A stretch of DNA of 9,048 bases from Bordetella parapertussis (GTDB lineage Bacteria; Pseudomonadota; Gammaproteobacteria; Burkholderiales; Burkholderiaceae_C), in assembly GCA_945900695.1 (NCBI GenBank), contig CAMDJU010000105.1, positions 1 to 9,048 on the forward strand, in the 5' to 3' direction. Positions within the stretch are counted from its first letter, which is position 1, and each line of letters starts with the position of its first letter. A program made the translations under genes and the position numbers. The notes beneath the pieces were generated by a model. It saw nothing but the letters and a program-made list of their open reading frames with translations. It ran no database searches and was not told the origin of the DNA. This document shows, piece by piece, positions 1 to 6,908 of this stretch.

Positions 1-416
1 GCAAAGGTGTTTTTCTTGCCCAAAGAAGCAACAGGGCCTTCGTGAATCAAATTGCCACTGGGCAGCTCGCTGGCGGCCATGCCAGCGTAGGCAAACAAAG
101 TACCTGTGCCACCTTCGATGTCCACCCATGAGTCAATGCGCGTGGCACCTGTGTGGGCTGAAATGGCATACAGCTCTTCTTTGCGTTCACCCAAATATTT
201 GGCCAATGCGCGAAGAGCTGCTGCGCGTTGCTGGAAACCCATGGCCAACATACCATTGAGGCCCGTGGTTCGGCCGTATTGAAGGGCTTCTGCAAAGTCC
301 AAGGACTCGGCATGGGCAAAGGCCACTTCTTTCCCATTGATGGCGCTGTGAAGGGCTTGGGCGGGTTGTTGGCCGACCCAATGTCCAGCGACAAAACTTT
401 GAAGAACGTTGGTCAT
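1..416 (-). CDS. paaZ: PaaZ-like phenylacetate-degradation bifunctional protein, N-terminal part (3' end outside window)
   Basis: This is the first ~138 codons of a gene running off the left edge, so only the start of an aldehyde-dehydrogenase-type domain is seen. The translation begins MTNVLQSFVAGHWVG and includes ISAHTGATRIDSWVDIEGG (about residues 88-106), then LFAYAGMAASELPSGN. As I recall it, this block closely matches the N-terminal domain of PaaZ, the ring-opening bifunctional enzyme (oxepin-CoA hydrolase plus semialdehyde dehydrogenase) of cytoplasmic phenylacetyl-CoA catabolism. The ALDH catalytic residues and the C-terminal hotdog hydratase domain lie beyond the window and cannot be checked. 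The start chosen is the ATG at 416-414. An in-frame ATG at 431-429 would add five residues (MGLSH); neither has a strong ribosome-binding site. It is divergent from the sox operon. A related CoA-pathway ALDH is a less likely alternative. Confidence 0.82.
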   Translation of the reverse strand, partial: MTNVLQSFVAGHWVGQQPAQALHSAINGKEVAFAHAESLDFAEALQYGRTTGLNGMLAMGFQQRAAALRALAKYLGERKEELYAISAHTGATRIDSWVDIEGGTGTLFAYAGMAASELPSGNLIHEGPVASLGKKNTF

Positions 417-628
417 GTGTGAAAGTCCCATGTTGGCTTGATTGTTCAAAAATGTGCAGTGGGAAACGAGTGATGCAATTAACCGACCGCGTAGACTGGA
501 AATATTATGCATGTTTTAAAAATTCAAAAATGCAATTCACAGCCAAGGGTAAACCCTTTAATGTTGTTCCAACTATTCCTTTTCATCTGATTGCCTTTAC
601 TCAGCAATCCAGATCACTCAATGACACA
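417..628. promoter_or_regulatory. Divergent intergenic region between paaZ and soxX, with a candidate sox promoter
   Basis: This gap of about 210 bp separates two divergent genes and should hold both promoters. On the plus strand a sigma70-like pair can be drawn: TTAACC at 479-484 and TATTAT at 503-508 with an 18-base spacer. The -35 box is poor, so the call is tentative. A perfect short inverted repeat, AAGGGT-AA-ACCCTT, lies at 545-558, between that promoter and soxX, where a repressor or activator could bind. I see no convincing minus-strand promoter for paaZ. An open frame runs through from a GTG at 419 but looks non-coding: it has no recognisable protein features before the SoxX signal peptide. 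Confidence 0.35.
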
Positions 629-1009
629 ATGCCGAGCATGAAATTATGGTTTTACATTTTGGGTGTTTCATTCAGTCTTTCCAATGCTTTGGCACAAACT
701 GCTGAAGGTAAACCATCCGGCTTTGAACTCATGACCAGCAAGCAATACGGCAATTGCATTGCTTGTCACGACATGCCGGGTGTTCAAGGCATGGTCAGCA
801 ATTTTGCGCCCTCTCTCAAAGGTGTGGGTCAAAAATTTTCTGCTCAAGAATTGACACAATGGGTGGTGGATGCTCGCAAAATCAATCCAGACACCTTGAT
901 GCCACCTTTTGGCAGCACGCATGAACTAAAACTTGTCCGTCCGGCTCGCGTTATTCTGACGAATGAACAAATTGCGCTAATCGTTTCAAGCTTGCAATCA
1001 TGGCGATAA
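629..1009 (+). CDS. soxX: SoxX, monohaem cytochrome c subunit of the SoxXA complex
   Basis: SoxX pairs with SoxA in the periplasm to form the cytochrome that oxidatively attaches sulfur substrates to the SoxY cysteine. The 126-residue product opens with a Sec signal (MKLWFYILGVSFSLSNALA, residues 4-22, likely cleaved before Gln23). It has one haem c site, CIACH at 43-47 in the context GNCIACHDMPG. Met91 in the motif LMPPFG is the likely distal haem ligand, and the C-terminal helix ends IALIVSSLQSWR. These features and the length fit the short SoxX type. I chose the ATG at 629; the ATG at 638, three codons later, is equally plausible. The open frame extends upstream to a GTG at 419, but that extension has no signal-peptide logic. 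It is first in the operon; its stop lies 11 bases before the preferred soxY start. Confidence 0.9.
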   Translation: MPSMKLWFYILGVSFSLSNALAQTAEGKPSGFELMTSKQYGNCIACHDMPGVQGMVSNFAPSLKGVGQKFSAQELTQWVVDARKINPDTLMPPFGSTHELKLVRPARVILTNEQIALIVSSLQSWR

Positions 1010-1020
1010 AGAAATTACGC

Positions 1021-1452
1021 ATGAACCCAACATCTTCCAATGAGCACAGCCCCATGCGCCGAAGTAGTTTGGCGTGGGCCTTGGGAACTTGCTTGCTTGC
1101 GCCTCACACCTCGGTGCTTTCCAGACCCCTGAACGAGTTGTCTTCAGATGGCATTGAACTCGTATTCCCAAGGCTGGCAGACACCGGCAATGCAGTTCCG
1201 TTAGAGGCGCAAATTACAGCGCCATCGGGACTTCATCTCAAGGCACTTAAAGTGATCTTGCCCGAGAACCCTAACCCCGTGGCGCTTCACCTCAAAATCA
1301 TGGGCCAACCCGTTCAATACACCTTGAAAACTCGCCTCAGACTGGCTGCCAGCCAATCCGTGTGGCTTGTCGCTGTGTTCAATGACGGCAGTGAGCGGGC
1401 CAATCACGCGCCCACTGTGATTACGTCCACCGCCTGTTTAGATGATTCTTAA
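1021..1452 (+). CDS. soxY: SoxY-like sulfur carrier with a non-canonical C-terminal arm
   Basis: SoxY carries sulfur intermediates covalently on a C-terminal cysteine within the periplasmic SoxYZ dimer. This 143-residue product has a twin-arginine-type signal (MRRSSLAWALGTCLL, from residue 12). A SoxY-like beta domain follows: IELVFPRLADTGNAVPLEA near residues 45-63 and SQSVWLVAVFNDGS near 111-124. Canonical SoxY ends in a flexible Gly-Gly-Cys-Gly-Gly arm. Here the end is S-T-A-C139-L-D-D-S, so the cysteine is kept (the only one in the mature protein) but all the glycines are gone and an acidic tail is added. The reading frame is intact and the stop clean, with no hidden GGCGG in another frame. 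Start: ATG at 1021; an ATG at 1000 would overlap soxX by 10 bases, and one at 1054 would begin at the Tat motif. Position between soxX and soxZ supports the name, though the substrate may differ from thiosulfate. Confidence 0.8.
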   Translation: MNPTSSNEHSPMRRSSLAWALGTCLLAPHTSVLSRPLNELSSDGIELVFPRLADTGNAVPLEAQITAPSGLHLKALKVILPENPNPVALHLKIMGQPVQYTLKTRLRLAASQSVWLVAVFNDGSERANHAPTVITSTACLDDS

Positions 1453-1458
1453 TTTCAC

Positions 1459-1788
1459 ATGAACTCACCCATTCTCACTCGACTTGCATTGACAGGCCAG
1501 GTTAAAGCTGGCGGTAGTATCGAAGCTCGCTGGTCTGCCGCGCATCCGATGAATTCCGGCTTCCGCGTGGATGATTCTGGGCACCGAATTCCAAAAAATA
1601 TCATCCATACGGTGCGAGCCTATTTGAATGATCGTTTGATCATGGAAGCTGATTTGGGGACTGCCATGACCTCCCCTGTTTACCTGGCATTTCCTGTGTT
1701 GGTGCCTGCGGAAGGCGGTATTGTCAAAGTCATTTGGCAAGACGATACGGGACAAATGGGTGAAACCCAACAACGCTTGGTCATTTAA
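1459..1788 (+). CDS. soxZ: SoxZ, partner subunit of the SoxYZ sulfur carrier
   Basis: SoxZ dimerises with SoxY and helps present the carrier arm to the Sox enzymes in the periplasm. The 109-residue protein has no signal peptide, as expected for SoxZ, which is co-exported with the Tat-targeted SoxY. Family hallmarks are HPMNSGFRVDDSG (residues 29-41), IPKNIIHTVRAYLND (44-58) and a C-terminal immunoglobulin-like strand set ending WQDDTGQMGETQQRLVI. Length is normal for the family. The gene starts six bases after the soxY stop with no clear Shine-Dalgarno sequence, suggesting translational coupling, and ends four bases before the soxA ATG. Unlike its partner SoxY, it appears conventional. Confidence 0.9.
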   Translation: MNSPILTRLALTGQVKAGGSIEARWSAAHPMNSGFRVDDSGHRIPKNIIHTVRAYLNDRLIMEADLGTAMTSPVYLAFPVLVPAEGGIVKVIWQDDTGQMGETQQRLVI

Positions 1789-1792
1789 AGCC

Positions 1793-2593
1793 ATGCTCAA
1801 ATCAGCTTTTCTGAGCCTGCTTTTTTGCGGCTCATTGGCCTGCAAGGCACAAATTATTTCTTCAGAACCTTTCAAGCTGCCAAGTGGTCCTTTGAATCGA
1901 CTCAGTGGCCAAGCATTTCTAAGCCCCTCACTGAAAGCCATGCAAAGTGATGCCAGCACCAATCCCATCAGTTTGTGGCTGGAGCAAGGTAGAACGCTCT
2001 GGAGAGGCCCTGCGGGTCAGCCTTCATGCGCGCAGTGCCATGGCGATATTGAAACAATGAAATCGGTTGCAACGCAGTTTCCCAAGTGGTCTGACAAACA
2101 ACAAAAGTTGATCAACATGGAAGATCAAATTTTGACTTGTTCACAGCGGACTCAACGTCCATTGAATAGCCTTGAAAATACCGAGTTACTTTCTCTCAGT
2201 GCCCTCTTGCATTCAAGCAGTGCTGGCTTGCCATTTCAAATATTGCCAAACCAAGACAGCCAACAGCGTTGGCAAGTTGAACTGAACGCGGGCGCAAAAC
2301 TTTTTACCACGCGCATGGGTCGAATGAATTTGGCCTGTACACATTGCCACGACTTGAACATCGGCAAAACCATGCGCGCCGATGTCATCTCACCCGGTCA
2401 CCCCACCGGATTCCCTATTTTCAAGTTGAGTTGGCAAGGCATGGGGTCGATCGACCGAAGACTGAGAGCCTGCTACTCAGGCGTTCAAGCAGAGGTGCCT
2501 GCCCCTGGCAGCCCAGAGCTTCGGCAATTGGAATTATTTTTAAAATCTCGCACACAAGGAATGCCCATTGAAGGGCCTTCCTTGCGGCGATGA
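1793..2593 (+). CDS. soxA: SoxA, dihaem cytochrome c, catalytic subunit of SoxXA
   Basis: SoxA forms the L-cysteine S-thiosulfotransferase with SoxX, joining a sulfur substrate to the SoxY carrier cysteine and passing electrons to c-type cytochromes. The 266-residue product has a Sec signal (MLKSAFLSLLFCGSLACKA, 1-19). It has two haem c motifs, CAQCH at 79-83 and CTHCH at 182-186, so it is the dihaem form. Cys116 (ILTCSQR) fits the family's haem-1 Cys ligand. Cys227 in LRACYSGVQAE matches the active-site cysteine, a persulfide ligand of haem 2 in characterised SoxA. I chose the ATG at 1793, four bases after soxZ, because it begins directly at the signal peptide; an in-frame TTG at 1721 lies inside soxZ and is unlikely. 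This is the last gene of the operon: no soxB follows, and the next gene is convergent. Confidence 0.92.
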   Translation: MLKSAFLSLLFCGSLACKAQIISSEPFKLPSGPLNRLSGQAFLSPSLKAMQSDASTNPISLWLEQGRTLWRGPAGQPSCAQCHGDIETMKSVATQFPKWSDKQQKLINMEDQILTCSQRTQRPLNSLENTELLSLSALLHSSSAGLPFQILPNQDSQQRWQVELNAGAKLFTTRMGRMNLACTHCHDLNIGKTMRADVISPGHPTGFPIFKLSWQGMGSIDRRLRACYSGVQAEVPAPGSPELRQLELFLKSRTQGMPIEGPSLRR

Positions 2594-2598
2594 CATTC

Positions 2599-2641
2599 AA
2601 TTGACTTTCATCAATTCATGAAGTTCATCAAATAAACTTCA
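2599..2641. terminator. Weak hairpins in the convergent soxA / molybdenum-subunit junction
   Basis: Two small perfect inverted repeats sit where the two transcription units meet: AATTGA/TCAATT (2599-2616, 6-base loop) and TGAAGTT/AACTTCA (2619-2641, 9-base loop). The second overlaps the end of the minus-strand gene. Both stems are AT-rich and lack a T-run, so they could serve as weak bidirectional terminators or mean nothing. Confidence 0.22.
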
Positions 2642-4832
2642 AGCCTGCATTTTTCAAAGGCAAATTTCTGAGCGGCTTGCCGATTGCAGCGGAAATGGCA
2701 TTGATCACGGCAGGCGCCACCACGCAAATAGTGGGCTCCCCCACACCGCCCCAGAAGTCGTATGTGGGTACCAAAACAGTTTCCACTTTAGGCATCTGAG
2801 CCATTTTGAGCATTTGGTAAGTGTCGAAATTCTTTTCTTTGATGCGGCCATTTTCGACCGTGCATTCGCCAAAAAATGTGGCGCTCAGTCCCATGACCAC
2901 GCCGCCTTCGACTTGAGCCGCCACTTGGTGCGGATTTACAAAATGGCCCGCATTCGTGGCCAAGACCATGCGCAATACTTTCACTTCGCCTTTGGGGCTG
3001 ACAGTCACTTCAGCCACCGCTGCTGAATAAGCGCCATAGCCCATAAACTGCGCAATGCCTCTGAACACACCCGGTGCTGCGGGCTTGCCCCAGTCGCCCT
3101 TCTCTGCGGCGGCATTGAGGACTTGCAAATGCTTAGGATGGTTTTGCATCAAGGCTTGACGAAAAGCCAAAGAATCTTTGCCCGCAGCGCGAGCAACCTC
3201 TTCTATAAAACACTCCATGTAAACACCGTTTTGATTGGTGTTCACACCGCGCCATGGACCGACCGGCACATGGGTGTTGCGAATAGCGTATTCGGTGAGC
3301 AAGTTGGGGAAGGTGTAACCCAATTGTGCGTCGCCTGGTTGTGACCAAAAACCTTGCAATTGGCGCTCGTCTTTGCCATCTTTGATGGCTGAAGGATTGA
3401 CCCATGCGTTGATGGATTGGCCCGATGATCGCAGGGTCATACCCACCAAATTGCCCTTGTTATCCAAACCCGCTTTCATGTAGCACTGAGAAACGGGTCG
3501 ATAGAAATCGTGGGACTGATCTTCTTCTCGTGACCAAATCATTTTGATGGGCGTGCCAGGGAACTGTTTGGCAATGTTGACCGCTTGCGCCACATAATCT
3601 TGTTGACCGCCTTTGCGTCCAAACGCGCCGCCCAAATCAGTGACATAAACATCGCATTTTTCAAGCGGCAAGCCCGCGGTTTCAGCCAGCTTTGCCAATG
3701 ATGCTTCGGCGTTTTGTGTGGGCACCCAAACTTCTGCTTTGTCTGAGGTCCATCTCGCCGTGCAATTCATGGGCTCCATGGGGGTGTGGGACAAGAAAGG
3801 CGTGCTGTAAACGGCTTCGACTGTTTTAGCTGCATTGGCCACCGCATTGATGGCATCACCTTCTTTGCGGCCCGCATAGTCGCCACGCGCAGTGAGGCCT
3901 TCACGCACATGATCGGCAATCATGGCACTGTTGACTTTGGCGTTAGGACCTTCGTCCCACACGATGGGCAATTGAGCCAATGCATTTTTAGCGCGCCACC
4001 AAGTATCGGCCACCACGGCCACAGTTGTTGCATCGACTCTGACCACCGCCTTCACGCCTCGCAAAGTTTTCACTTTGCTGTCGTCAAAGCTGACCAGCTT
4101 GCCACCGAACACAGGGCAGTCCATGACGCAAGCGCAAAGCATGCCATCCATCTTCAAATCAATGCCGTAGATGAGTTTGCCATTGAGCTTGTTGGCAGTG
4201 TCCAAGCGTTTGACAGATTTACCGGCAATTTTCCAAGAACGGGGGTCCTTTAGAACAACCGTTTTCATATCGGGCACAGGCAGCTGTGCGGCAGCGGAAG
4301 CCACTTTGCCGTAAGTTGTTTTGCGCCCCGATGCTGCATGCGTGATGACACTGTTTGCAACTGCCAGTTCTGAGACGGGCACACTCCATTCATTGGCTGC
4401 AGCTTGCATGAGCATCATGCGGGCCACCGCGCCACCGCGGCGACCGTAATCTTGCGAGCCACGAATACCCCGGCTACCGCCGGTGCTCATGTCGCCCCAA
4501 GCGCGCTTGCGTTTTAAATTCTGCCCTGGGGTAGGCGATTCTGTGGTGATCTTCGACCAATCGCACTCTAATTCTTCGGCCACCAACTGGGCCAAGCCCG
4601 TGCGGGTACCTTGTCCCATTTCAGAACGAACCACGCGAACGACGCAGGTGTCGTCGGGCTTGACCACCACCCAAATACCAATCTCGGGGATAGCGTCTGA
4701 GCTTTGGGCGAGTGCTTCTGATGCGGACAGGAGGTTAAGGCCCAAGGCCAAGCCACCGCTGGCCATGGCAGACGTTCCAACCATGAAACTGCGACGAGAA
4801 ATTTGGACAGGAGATGTTTGAATTTGATTCAT
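2628..4832 (-). CDS. Tat-exported molybdopterin-binding subunit of a xanthine-oxidase-family oxidoreductase (isoquinoline 1-oxidoreductase beta / aldehyde oxidase type)
   Basis: This is the large catalytic subunit of a molybdenum hydroxylase, an enzyme that inserts water-derived oxygen into N-heteroaromatic rings or aldehydes. The 734-residue protein begins with a twin-arginine signal (SRRSFMVG at 12-19, likely cleavage after ALA42), so the folded enzyme works in the periplasm. Cofactor-binding motifs include SEMGQGTRTGLAQLVAEEL, GGAFGRKGGQQDY and the N-rich GPWRGVNTNQNGVYMECF. The near-C-terminal WGGVGEP carries the expected catalytic glutamate (about Glu699). Length and the Tat signal match IorB-type subunits rather than cytoplasmic XdhB or CoxL. 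It is preceded by its [2Fe-2S] partner with an 11-base gap and a good ribosome-binding site, AAGGAG at 4840-4845. No FAD subunit is present, so electrons probably leave through the [2Fe-2S] subunit to a periplasmic carrier. The substrate is not deducible. Confidence 0.88.
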   Translation of the reverse strand: MNQIQTSPVQISRRSFMVGTSAMASGGLALGLNLLSASEALAQSSDAIPEIGIWVVVKPDDTCVVRVVRSEMGQGTRTGLAQLVAEELECDWSKITTESPTPGQNLKRKRAWGDMSTGGSRGIRGSQDYGRRGGAVARMMLMQAAANEWSVPVSELAVANSVITHAASGRKTTYGKVASAAAQLPVPDMKTVVLKDPRSWKIAGKSVKRLDTANKLNGKLIYGIDLKMDGMLCACVMDCPVFGGKLVSFDDSKVKTLRGVKAVVRVDATTVAVVADTWWRAKNALAQLPIVWDEGPNAKVNSAMIADHVREGLTARGDYAGRKEGDAINAVANAAKTVEAVYSTPFLSHTPMEPMNCTARWTSDKAEVWVPTQNAEASLAKLAETAGLPLEKCDVYVTDLGGAFGRKGGQQDYVAQAVNIAKQFPGTPIKMIWSREEDQSHDFYRPVSQCYMKAGLDNKGNLVGMTLRSSGQSINAWVNPSAIKDGKDERQLQGFWSQPGDAQLGYTFPNLLTEYAIRNTHVPVGPWRGVNTNQNGVYMECFIEEVARAAGKDSLAFRQALMQNHPKHLQVLNAAAEKGDWGKPAAPGVFRGIAQFMGYGAYSAAVAEVTVSPKGEVKVLRMVLATNAGHFVNPHQVAAQVEGGVVMGLSATFFGECTVENGRIKEKNFDTYQMLKMAQMPKVETVLVPTYDFWGGVGEPTICVVAPAVINAISAAIGKPLRNLPLKNAGLKFI

Positions 4833-4839
4833 GTTATTT

Positions 4840-4845
4840 CTCCTT
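4840..4845 (-). promoter_or_regulatory. Ribosome-binding site of the molybdopterin subunit gene
   Basis: AAGGAG on the minus strand lies seven bases before the ATG at 4832 and overlaps the TAA stop of the upstream [2Fe-2S] gene. It fixes the start and points to coupled translation of the two subunits. Confidence 0.75.
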
Positions 4846-5350
4846 AAACTTTGATTTGCTGAACCAAAGCGGCCACTTCACCGCTGTCGGACTTGGCCAA
4901 TTTTTTGGTGCCAGCCGCAACATGAATGGCTTCGCGGATGCGCTGATACGTGCCACAACGGCAGATGTTGGTCATCGCCAAATCAATGTCTTTGTTGGTC
5001 GGCTTCGGTTTGCGTTTAAGCAAAGAAACAGCCGCCATGATTTGACCTGACTGGCAGTAACCGCACTGCGGTACATCGACCTCGGCCCAGGCTTTTTGAA
5101 CCGGATGGCTGCTGCTGTCTGAGAGGCCTTCAATGGTGATAATTTTGCGGCCGGTCATGGCAGATCCGGGCACCGAGCAGGAACGAACAGGTTGACCGTC
5201 CACATGCACAGTGCAAGAACCACACTGCGCAATGCCACAACCAAATTTAGTACCGGTGAGCCCGATGACTTCACGCAAAACCCATAACAAGGGCATTTCA
5301 GATTCGGCATCCACTTTTTGGACTTTGCCATTGACGTTTAATGAATACAT
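4844..5350 (-). CDS. [2Fe-2S]-binding subunit of the molybdenum oxidoreductase (IorA-like)
   Basis: This small electron-transfer subunit carries two [2Fe-2S] clusters that move electrons from the molybdenum site of its partner to an external acceptor. The 168-residue protein has an N-terminal plant-ferredoxin-like domain with Cys38, Cys43, Cys46 (CGIAQCGSC) and Cys58. A C-terminal helical domain has Cys96 and Cys99 (CGYCQSGQ) plus Cys130 and Cys132 (ICRCGTY). All eight ligands are intact. It has no signal peptide, so it is probably carried out of the cell bound to the Tat-targeted large subunit, as in other IorAB-type enzymes. Length and a start at VNGK fit the family. A GGAGG sequence at 5361-5365 supports the ATG at 5350. 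It lies 20 bases after ubiD and 11 before the molybdenum subunit, in one operon. Confidence 0.93.
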   Translation of the reverse strand: MYSLNVNGKVQKVDAESEMPLLWVLREVIGLTGTKFGCGIAQCGSCTVHVDGQPVRSCSVPGSAMTGRKIITIEGLSDSSSHPVQKAWAEVDVPQCGYCQSGQIMAAVSLLKRKPKPTNKDIDLAMTNICRCGTYQRIREAIHVAAGTKKLAKSDSGEVAALVQQIKV

Positions 5351-5360
5351 TTAAATATTG

Positions 5361-5365
5361 CCTCC
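5361..5365 (-). promoter_or_regulatory. Ribosome-binding site of the [2Fe-2S] subunit gene
   Basis: GGAGG on the minus strand lies ten bases before the ATG at 5350, in the 20-base gap after the ubiD-family stop codon. It supports the chosen start. Confidence 0.65.
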
Positions 5366-5370
5366 AAGGA

Positions 5371-6858
5371 TTAAAGACCAACCAAATAAGATTTGAATTT
5401 TTCAGCCACGCGCTGTTTCAATTCAGGACTTGCACACGCCACAGGCGGAAAATCTTTGAGCATTTCAAAAGGCCTGCACGCATCAATCACGGCACGTGAA
5501 TTGGTGCTAGTGCCCTTTGGAATTCGCGGGTCGAGTGGACCACTCCATGCTTTTCGAATGAACTCAATGTCTTCCACAGGATCGCAACGTGTGCACATGG
5601 CCCACATCACATCGAACAAGTCCGTTGGATCGACATCTTCATCGACCACCACCACAAAGCGGCCTAGATAAGAACCCGATTGACAATTGGCAGCCATCAT
5701 GGCGGCTTGTTTGGAGTGCCCTGCATAGGCTTGCTTGATGGAGATGATGTTGAGCATTCGGGCCGCGCCTGCCTCGTGGCACCACACCCCTTTCACACCC
5801 GACAGCCCTGCGCGTTCTACCTCATCCCAAATCATGCCGGCCTTCATGACACATTTGGAAAATGAGAAGTCGGATGGCGGCTTCAAGGGTGTCGCCATGG
5901 TCATGATGGGGTTATTGCGGTAATAAACCCGTTGAATTCGCACCACGGGTTGATTGCTTTTGCCACCCGCGTAATAGCCCGTGAATTCGCCGAAGGGGCC
6001 TTCAGGCAATGTTTCCCCTGGGTACATTTCGCCTTCCAACACAATCTCGCTGTGTGCTGGCATGGGCAACTTGTGAACCTCACTCAAGATCACATCAAAA
6101 GGCAAACCGCGGTGACCGCCTGAGTAATCAAACTCAGACAAACCAAAGCGCAATTCATTGCCCCCGGCCAAGAACAGCATAGGGTCGTGGCCACATGAAA
6201 TGAGCACAGGGCAAGGTTTGCCCATTGCAAAGTATTTGTCTCGAATTTGACGTCCATGCTTGCCTGGCGAAGTCCAAAGGCCCACTTTGTTTTTGTCGTG
6301 CGCCATGGCCCGATACGTGCCAATGTTGATCCAGTCCAACTCGGGGTCACGCATGATGACCAAATCATCGGTGCCAATGTACCGGCCACCATCTAGCTCG
6401 TGTAGCAAGGGAATGGGGAACTTGAAAATATCGACATCTTCATCGCGGTCTACGTTTTCCAAAATAGGGCCCGTTTCCACAACACGGGGAGGAATGGGCT
6501 CGTGTTTTTTCATGCGGTTGCGATAGGCCTGCACCACATCCATTGGGCCACTTGGCACAGGGAAACCCAAAGTGAGGGCCAAACGTTTGGATGAATTGGT
6601 GCCACCCGAGAGCAAACGATAACCTGGTGGGTAACCTGGGATGTTGTCAAACAAAATGGCTTTGGGTTCACCTTTGCGCGATGAATTGACAATCTCTGCC
6701 AAGGTGCCAACTTCTAAGTTCCAGTCTGCACCTGAAATGTGCAAAACCTCATCGGCATTTTCGGCACGGGCTATCAGTTCACGCAAATCCAAATGCGGAC
6801 CGTCATAGTCATTCCACGCCTTGGTCAGGTTTTGGGGTTTGGAAGATGTATCAGGCAT
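5371..6858 (-). CDS. UbiD-family prenylated-FMN-dependent (de)carboxylase
   Basis: UbiD-family enzymes use prenylated FMN to remove, or sometimes add, a carboxyl group on aromatic, heteroaromatic or alpha,beta-unsaturated acids in the cytoplasm. The 495-residue protein is full length for the family. The prFMN/metal site is recognisable by alignment to Fdc1-type enzymes: Asn178 and Arg183 in NIGTYRAMAHDKN, His201 in SPGKHGR and Glu242 in SEFDYSGG. The Glu-Arg-Glu catalytic set is complete: Arg183, with Glu286 and Glu291 in PEGPFGEFTGYY. Residues 403-413 (VVVDEDVDPTD) and the C-terminal helix are also typical. It sits between a solute-binding protein gene and a molybdenum hydroxylase, so it is probably catabolic rather than the ubiquinone-pathway UbiD. 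Candidate substrates include furan dicarboxylates, hydroxybenzoates and pyrrole or pyridine carboxylates. No ubiX-like prFMN synthase lies in the window. The ATG at 6858 lacks a strong ribosome-binding site. Confidence 0.9.
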   Translation of the reverse strand: MPDTSSKPQNLTKAWNDYDGPHLDLRELIARAENADEVLHISGADWNLEVGTLAEIVNSSRKGEPKAILFDNIPGYPPGYRLLSGGTNSSKRLALTLGFPVPSGPMDVVQAYRNRMKKHEPIPPRVVETGPILENVDRDEDVDIFKFPIPLLHELDGGRYIGTDDLVIMRDPELDWINIGTYRAMAHDKNKVGLWTSPGKHGRQIRDKYFAMGKPCPVLISCGHDPMLFLAGGNELRFGLSEFDYSGGHRGLPFDVILSEVHKLPMPAHSEIVLEGEMYPGETLPEGPFGEFTGYYAGGKSNQPVVRIQRVYYRNNPIMTMATPLKPPSDFSFSKCVMKAGMIWDEVERAGLSGVKGVWCHEAGAARMLNIISIKQAYAGHSKQAAMMAANCQSGSYLGRFVVVVDEDVDPTDLFDVMWAMCTRCDPVEDIEFIRKAWSGPLDPRIPKGTSTNSRAVIDACRPFEMLKDFPPVACASPELKQRVAEKFKSYLVGL

Positions 6859-6891
6859 GTTGGACTTTCAAAATAATAAAGGTGCTGCTTT

Positions 6892-6901
6892 TTCAATTGA
6901 A
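6892..6901. repeat. Short palindrome in the ubiD / binding-protein gap
   Basis: TTCAATTGAA is a perfect 10-bp palindrome in the 50-base spacer between the two genes. It could be a minor operator or chance in AT-rich DNA; nothing else of note is seen in this spacer. Confidence 0.15.
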
Positions 6902-6908
6902 TGAAAAC

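Noticed and set aside
419..628. A 70-codon N-terminal extension of soxX from a GTG at 419
   Set aside because: It has no family similarity I can see, would bury the signal peptide inside the protein and occupies the expected promoter region.
1721..1792. An extended soxA start at a TTG inside soxZ
   Set aside because: The ATG at 1793 begins directly at a signal peptide and sits four bases after the soxZ stop.
1805..1843. A possible lipoprotein signal in SoxA from the cysteines in its leader
   Set aside because: Neither Cys12 nor Cys17 has a proper lipobox before it, and known SoxA proteins are soluble periplasmic proteins.
1465..1968. A 167-codon open frame on the minus strand opposite soxZ and soxA
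   Set aside because: It is the antisense shadow of two clear Sox genes, and its translation has no recognisable domain.
3786..4253. A 155-codon plus-strand open frame inside the molybdenum subunit gene
   Set aside because: It lies wholly opposite a well-supported conserved gene, and its His/Ser-rich translation looks like a shadow frame.
4483..4821. A 112-codon plus-strand open frame opposite the 5' end of the molybdenum subunit
   Set aside because: It is antisense to the Tat signal and N-terminal domain and has no features of its own.
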